Shown: positions 58,386 to 64,000 of the stretch, piece after piece
How positions within the stretch are numbered: the stretch's first letter is position 1
How the letters are laid out: each line of letters starts with the position of its first letter
Source of the DNA: Manis javanica
Taxonomy: Eukaryota; Chordata; Mammalia; Pholidota; Manidae
Reading direction: 5' to 3'
DNA length: 64,000 nucleotides
Assembly: GCF_040802235.1 (NCBI RefSeq)
Contig: NC_133161.1
Location: 47,977,001-48,041,000, forward strand
Translations under genes and position numbers: made by a program
The notes under the pieces: model-generated
The model's input: the letters and a program-made list of their open reading frames with translations, nothing else
Database searches by the model: none
Told to the model about the DNA's origin: nothing

Positions 58386-59658
58386 AAAGCTGCCATTTTA
58401 AATGCCATAGTCAGGGGGAAATGGGGGCAATGGTAAAAACTAGGACAAGAAGCAAAATCTAGACTATATCCAGATATGAAGTTGTGACCTACGAGCCAGG
58501 AATAAGAAGTTCTGGCTCTGCACTGTGGTGGAGCACATCTGGAATGCCAGAGGCTTTCGTTTTGACTATACCTGCTGTGGTTGGAGAAAGAAGGAAAACA
58601 GTCTATTCTTGCAAAGTTTCAATGCACCTGAGCTTGGTTAGCTGCAAAGTCTGAGAGTGAGAACAGATTGACAGCTGGTGTATGAGTTGCTCAAAGGTAA
58701 ATTCCCGTCATAAAGAAATTGATAGCATGATAGATAGAAGCAAAATAAGGACTATTATCCACAGGTTAAGTTCATTCAACAGGCTGCTACCAATTCTCAT
58801 ATGTAACTTGCAATAGAAAAAAATTAGTTCAACAGTTCTATTCTTAAACTTTAAGTGAGCTCTGACACCTTATCAAAGAGCAAGAGAGAAGATTTATCTT
58901 TGTTCCATGGACACAAATCAAATAAAAAACCTTAGTAAAGGGTTAAGTATTTAAGATAGAAATGACATTTCCTGAATGTAATATTTAGCAGTTATTAAAA
59001 GCTTATTTTGATGACAAGTTCAAGAAGCAGCTTAATCTTGGGCTTTCTAAGGTTAATAATTATGTATGTGGGATTTCATATTATAGTTTTGATACAGATT
59101 TCTGTTTTTTCTCTGTTAATAAGAATAGATTGTAAGCTGGTATCACAGGTTATCACTGTACTTAAAAAGTGGAATATATATGGAAAATCAAATGTATAAT
59201 TTATATCAGCATTACACAAACACTATTTTAATGTGGACTGATAGTTAAATGGAAGATACTTTTAACTTACTGTTGTTGTAAAGAATTTCCTGATTTGCAA
59301 GATTAAGGAGAAAAACTTAATACTACTACTGATGTTCAGATGTAAACCCAAAGATTGTTGTCTTTTTCTTTTCTTGTTTCTTCTTTCATTTTAGGTTTAT
59401 TGTCTTTTAATTTTAAAGAGCCAGATAAAAGGAGAGAGAAATGTCAAGGAAATATTGGTTTCAGTGATAAACATATTGGTTCTGAGTGAAGATGATAAGG
59501 CATATACCAAAGAGGAGCTTAAGTATTACTAGACATGCAATCAAATTTCTGTAAACTTACTTTTCTATAGAAGCCTTTTCAAAAGGTGCAGTCTATGGAT
59601 ATAATTATTAGAAATTGCAAGGTTCTTTAACATTTTGAGTTGATTAGGTGGGAAGGAA
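58386..59658. other. Non-genic sequence
   Basis: No gene or clear repeat recognised. Confidence 0.4.
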
Positions 59659-60285
59659 TTTTTTTTTTTGCTATCATTAATCTACAGTTACATGAAGAAC
59701 ACTATGTTTACCAGGCTCACCCCCTCACTAAGTCCCCCCCACCACACCCCACTACAGTCACTGTCCATCAGCATAGTAAGATGCTGTATAATCACCACCT
59801 GTCTTCTCTGTGTTGTACAGCCCTCCCCGTACCCCCCCCACAACACGATACATGCTAATCGTAAGGCCCTCTTTCTTTTTCCCCGCCCTTATCCCTCCCT
59901 TCCCACCCATCATCCCCAGTCCCTTTCCCTTTGGTAACTCTTAGTCCATTCTTGGGTTCTGTGATTCTGCTGCTGTTTTGTTCCTTCAGTTTTTCTTTGT
60001 TCTTATACTCCACATATGAGTGAAATCATTTGGTACTTGTCTTTCTCCGCCTGGCTTATTTCACTGAGCATAATACCCTCTAGCTCCATCCATGTTGTTG
60101 CAAATGGTAGGATTTGTTTTCTTCTTATGGCTGAATAATATTCCATTGTGTATATGTACCACATCTTCTTTATCCATTCATCTACTGATGGACACTTAGG
60201 TTGCTTCCATTTCTTGGCTATTGTAAATAGTGCTGCAATAAACATAGGGGAGCATATGTCTTTTTCAAACTGGAGTGCTGCATTC
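59659..60285 (-). mobile_element. Young L1 3' fragment
   Basis: Poly(T) at 59659-59669 (the antisense tail), then L1 3' UTR and the last part of ORF2, whose frame is open at 60003-60245. It is broken off at 60,285, where another poly(T) begins. Confidence 0.9.
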
Positions 60286-60735
60286 TTTTTTTTTTTTAAT
60301 GTTTAAAAGCCATTTATTGCCTAAAAGCAGTCACCCTGTATCTCTCTCTTCTGCTGCAGTAGAAGAGAGCGAATACTCCCACCAACCTGTCTGGACCAGA
60401 TAAGCCCTTGCTCGCCCATGTAATTACCCACTGACATGGAGATGGACTACTTCTCTCCACCCCTTGGAAATACCTGTTGATACAGAGAAGCACTAAAGCC
60501 AGGCCAAGAGATTCTGGAAATATTGCAATTTTACCCACACCCTGTCTGTGGAACACATGTCTATGGCTTCCCTGTATGTACTTAATTAAATTTTGTTACT
60601 TTTTCTCCTGTTAATCTGTCTCATGTCAATTTGTTTCTTAGACCAGCTAAGGGAACCTCGAGGGATAGAAGAAATTCTCCCTCTCACCACCAGTCAAGTA
60701 CCTATGTTTACTAAGGGCTGAACCAGGACCTCTCT
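60286..60735 (-). repeat. Poly(A)-tailed insert between two L1 copies, family unresolved
   Basis: A 13-base poly(T) at 60286-60298 is the antisense of a poly(A) tail. On the minus strand an AATAAA lies shortly before the tail. The body includes the phrase CCTGTTAATCTGTCTCATGTCAATTTG, which recurs in old mammalian repeats. An 80-codon minus-strand frame inside it (60314-60556) is not a protein I recognise. It may be a retrocopied transcript or an LTR-derived repeat. Confidence 0.45.
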
Positions 60736-60736
60736 C

Positions 60737-63700
60737 TTTTTTTCTAAATTTTTAAAGAAAATTTTTAAAAAATTTTATTTTGGTATCATTAATCTACAGT
60801 TACATGAAGGACATTATGTTTACTAGGCTCCCCCCTTCACCAAGTCCCCCCCACATCCCAGTTCACAGTCACTGTCCATCAACATAGTAAGATGCTGTAA
60901 AATCACTACTTGTCTTCTCTGTGTTGCACAGCCCTCCCCATGCCCCCCCAACACTATACATGCTAATCGTAATGCTCTCTTTCTTTTTTTCCCACCCTTA
61001 TCCCTCCCTTCCCATCCATCCTCCCCAGTCCCTTTCCCTTTGGTAACTATTAGTCCATTCTTGGGTTCTGTGCTTCTGCTACTGTTTTGTACCTTCAGTT
61101 TTCTTTTGTTCTTATACTCCACATATGAGTGAAATCATTTGGTACTTGTCTTTCTCCACCTGGCTTATTTCACTGAGCATAATACCCTCTAGCTCCATCC
61201 ATGTTGTTGCAAATGGTAGGATTTGTTTTTTTCTTATGGCTGAGTAATATTCCATTGTGTATATGTACCACATCTTCTTTATCCATTCATCTACTGATGG
61301 ACATTTAGGTTGCTTCCATATCTTGGCTATTGTAAATAGTGCAGCGATAAACATAGGGGTGCATCTGTCTTTTTCAAACTGGAGTGCTGCATTCTTGGGG
61401 TAAATTCCTAGAAGTGGAATTCCTGGGTCAAATGGTATTTCAATTTTGAGCATTTTGAGGAACCTCCATACTGCTTTCCACAATGGTTGAACTAATTTAC
61501 ATTCCCACCAGCAGTGTAGGAGGGTTCCCCTTTCTCCACAACCTCGCCAACATTTGTTGTTGTTTGTCTTTTGGATGGTAGCCATCCTTACTGGTGTGAG
61601 ATAATATCTCATTGTGGTTTTAATTTGCATTTCTCTGCTGACAAGCGATGTGGAGCATCTTTTCATGTGTCTGTTGGCCATCTGAATTTCTTCTTTAGAG
61701 AACTGTCTCTTCAGCTCCTCTGCCCATTTTTTTTTGTATTTTTTTTTCCCTGCTTACTTAAACATTTTTTTAAAATTGAAAGATAGTTGATATACAATGT
61801 TATATTGGTTTCATGTGTACAATGATTATAGTGATTTGACAATGATATGCATTACTAAATCTCTGCCCGTTTTTTAGTCGGATTATTTGCTTTTTGTTTG
61901 TTGAGGTGTGTGAGCTCTTTATATATTTTGGATGTCAACCCTTTATTGGATCTGTCATTTACAAATATATTCTCCCATACCATAGGATACCTTTTTGTTC
62001 TATTGATGTTGTCCTTTGCTGTACAGAAGCTTTTCATCTTGATATAGTCCCATTTGTTCATTTTTGCCTTTGTTTCCCTTGCCCGGGGAGATATGTTCAA
62101 GAAGAAGTCACTCATGTTTATGTCTAAGAGATTTTTGCCTATGTTTTTTTCTAAGAGTTTTATGGTTTCATGACTTACATTCAAGTCTTTGATCCATTTC
62201 AAATTTACTTTTGTGTATGGGGTTAGACAGTGATCCAGTTTCATTCTCTTACATATAGCTGTCCAGTTTTGCCAGCACCATCTGTTGAAGAGACTGTCAT
62301 TTCGCCCTTGTATGTCCATGGCCCCTTTATCAAATATTAGTTGACCATATAAATTTGGGTTAATGTTTGGAGTCTCTATTCTGTTCCATTGGCCTGTGGC
62401 TCTGTTCTTGTGCCAGTACCAAATTGTCATGATTACGGTGGCTTTGTAGTAGAGATTGAAGTTGCGGAGTGAGATTCCCCCTACTTCATTCTTCCTTCTC
62501 AGGATTGCTTTAGCTGTTTGGGGTCTTTGGTGTTTCCATATGAATTTTTGAACTATTTGTTCCAGTTCATTGAAGAATGCTGTTGGTAATTTGATAGGGA
62601 TTGCATTGAATCTGTATATTGTTTTGGGCAGGATTGCCATTTTGACAATATTAATTCTTCCTAGCCAGGAGCATGGGATGAGTTTCCATTTGTTTCTGAC
62701 CTCTTTAATTTCTCTCAAGAGTGGCTTATAGTTTTCAGGGTATAGGTCTTTCACTTGCTTGGTTAGGTTTATTCCTAGGTATTTTATTCTTTTTGATGCA
62801 ATTCTGAATGGAATTGTTTTCCTGATTTCTTTTTCTGTTAGTTCATTGTTAGTGTATAGGAAAGCCACAGATTTCTGTGTGTTAATTTTGTATCCTGCAA
62901 CTTTGCTGAATTAAGATATTAGTTCTGGTAGTTTTAGAATGGAGTCTTTAGGGTTTTTTATGTACCATATCATGTCATCTGCAAATAGTGACAGTTTAAC
63001 TTCTTCTTTACCAATCTGGATGCCTTGTATTTCTTTGTTTTGCCTGATTGCTGTGGCTAGGACCTCCAGTACTATGTTGAATAACAGTTGGGAGAGTGGT
63101 CATCCCAGTCCTGTTCTTGATCTTACAGAAAAAGCTTCCAGCTTCTCACTGTTAAGTATGATGTTGGCTGTGGGTTTATCGTATATAGCCTTAATTATGT
63201 TGAGGTACTTGCCCTGTATACCCATTTTGTTGAGAGTTTTTATCATGAATGGATGTTGAATTTTGTCGAATGCTTTTTCAGCATCTTTGGAAATGATCAT
63301 GTGGTATCTGTCCTTGTTTTTACTGACGTGGTGGATGATGTTGATGGATTTTCGAATGTTGTACCATGCTTGCATCCCTGAGATGAATCCCACTTGATCA
63401 TGGTGTATGATCCTCTTGATGTATTTTTGAATTCGGTTTGCTAATATTTTGTTGAGTATTTTTGCATCTATGTTCATCTGGGATATTGGTCTGTAATTTT
63501 CTTTTTTGGTGGGGTCTTTGCCTGGTTTTGGTATTAGAATGATGCTGGCTTCATAGAATGAGTTTGGATGTCTTCTCCCCTCCCCTATTTTTTGGAAAAC
63601 TTTAAGGAGAATGGGTATTATGTCTTCTCTATATGTCTGAAAAATTGAGTGGTGAATCCATCTGGCTCAGGGTTTTTTTTCTTGGGTAGTTTTTTGATTA

Positions 63701-64000
63701 CCAATTCAATTTCTTTGCTGGTAATTGGTCTGTTTAGATTTTCTGTTTCTTTCTGTGTCAGTCTTGGAAGGTTGTATTTTTCTAGGAAGTTGTTCATTTC
63801 TCCTAGGTTTCCTAGCTTGTTAGCATATAGGTTTTCATAGTATTCTCTAATAATTCTTTGTATTTCTGTGGGGTCTGTCGTGAGTTTTCCTTTCTCATTT
63901 CTGATTCTGTTGATGTGTGTTGACTCTCCTTTTCTCTTAATAAGTCTGGCTAGAGGCTTATCTATTTTGTTTATTTTCTTGAAGAATCAGCTGTTGGTTT
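60737..64000 (-). mobile_element. Young L1 element, 3' UTR and most of ORF2, runs off the window
   Basis: The minus-strand L1 has its 3' end near 60,737 and its UTR to about 61,110. The ORF2 C-terminal part (61112-61681, 189 codons) includes the cysteine-rich region ([18 protein letters not shown]). It then continues after an insertion through 61855-62868 (337 codons) and the reverse transcriptase core around [17 protein letters not shown] (63100-63477). ORF2 encodes the endonuclease/reverse transcriptase of L1. Several stops and frame changes break it, so this copy is dead. The endonuclease domain lies beyond the right edge. Confidence 0.93.
61718..61875 (-). mobile_element. Short insertion nested in L1 ORF2 with target-site duplication
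   Basis: CTCTGCCCATTTTTT at 61718-61732 is repeated as CTCTGCCCGTTTTTT at 61861-61875. Between them are about 125 bp resembling an antisense old L1-type 3' end (AAAGATAGTTGATATACAATG). ORF2 resumes directly after the second copy. So the insertion post-dates this L1. Confidence 0.75.

Overview
The window is mammalian chromosomal DNA. It opens on HOXA1 (plus strand, two coding exons) and then runs about 60 kb into the gene-poor DNA 3' of the HOXA cluster, the side that faces SKAP2 in other mammals. I found no second host protein-coding gene. The remainder is regulatory DNA, old repeats, and several younger insertions. The young L1 subfamily, seen in at least five copies, and the absence of Alu, B1/B2, carnivore CAN or ruminant BOV SINEs point to a non-primate, non-rodent placental mammal. 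From memory the L1 resembles pangolin (Manis) L1, but this is recall, not a search.

Layout. 1-2,900: HOXA1 promoter-proximal DNA, exon 1, a 452-bp intron, exon 2 and 3' UTR. Exon 1 keeps the donor and acceptor of a 203-nt internal splice that yields a form without the homeodomain. 4,200-5,130: a probable 3' enhancer with a DR5 retinoic-acid response element (two intact half-sites), a TCF/LEF-like site and an octamer. 7,600-8,340: an orphan CpG island. 8,800-44,200: L2, MIR and old L1 remnants; younger L1 copies (one carrying an unusual inverted duplication, one with a clear target-site duplication); and a processed 3'-UTR retrocopy of about 1.07 kb flanked by a 15-bp target-site duplication.

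44,233-53,493: a 9.26-kb endogenous retrovirus in the same orientation as HOXA1. It is flanked by a 5-bp duplication (AGAGC), has 249-bp LTRs that differ at three positions, and has a tRNA-Phe primer-binding site. This makes it a class I (gamma-like) ERV-F-type provirus and a young one. Gag is open. Pro follows gag in frame after a single UGA, as expected for readthrough expression. A ten-C tract in pro puts the rest of pol in the -1 frame. RT, RNase H and integrase are otherwise open with catalytic residues visible. Env has one in-frame nonsense codon in SU and an intact TM half. The provirus has unusual extras: nested 191-bp and 62-bp tandem repeats in the leader, an 82-bp duplication whose edge lies in the gag start codon, a 31-residue proline-rich repeat in Gag, and a 100-codon open frame between env and the 3' LTR.

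53,494-64,000: more non-genic DNA with MIR copies, a 128-bp direct duplication 2.8 kb apart, and at the right edge a cluster of minus-strand L1 copies whose ORF2 runs off the window.
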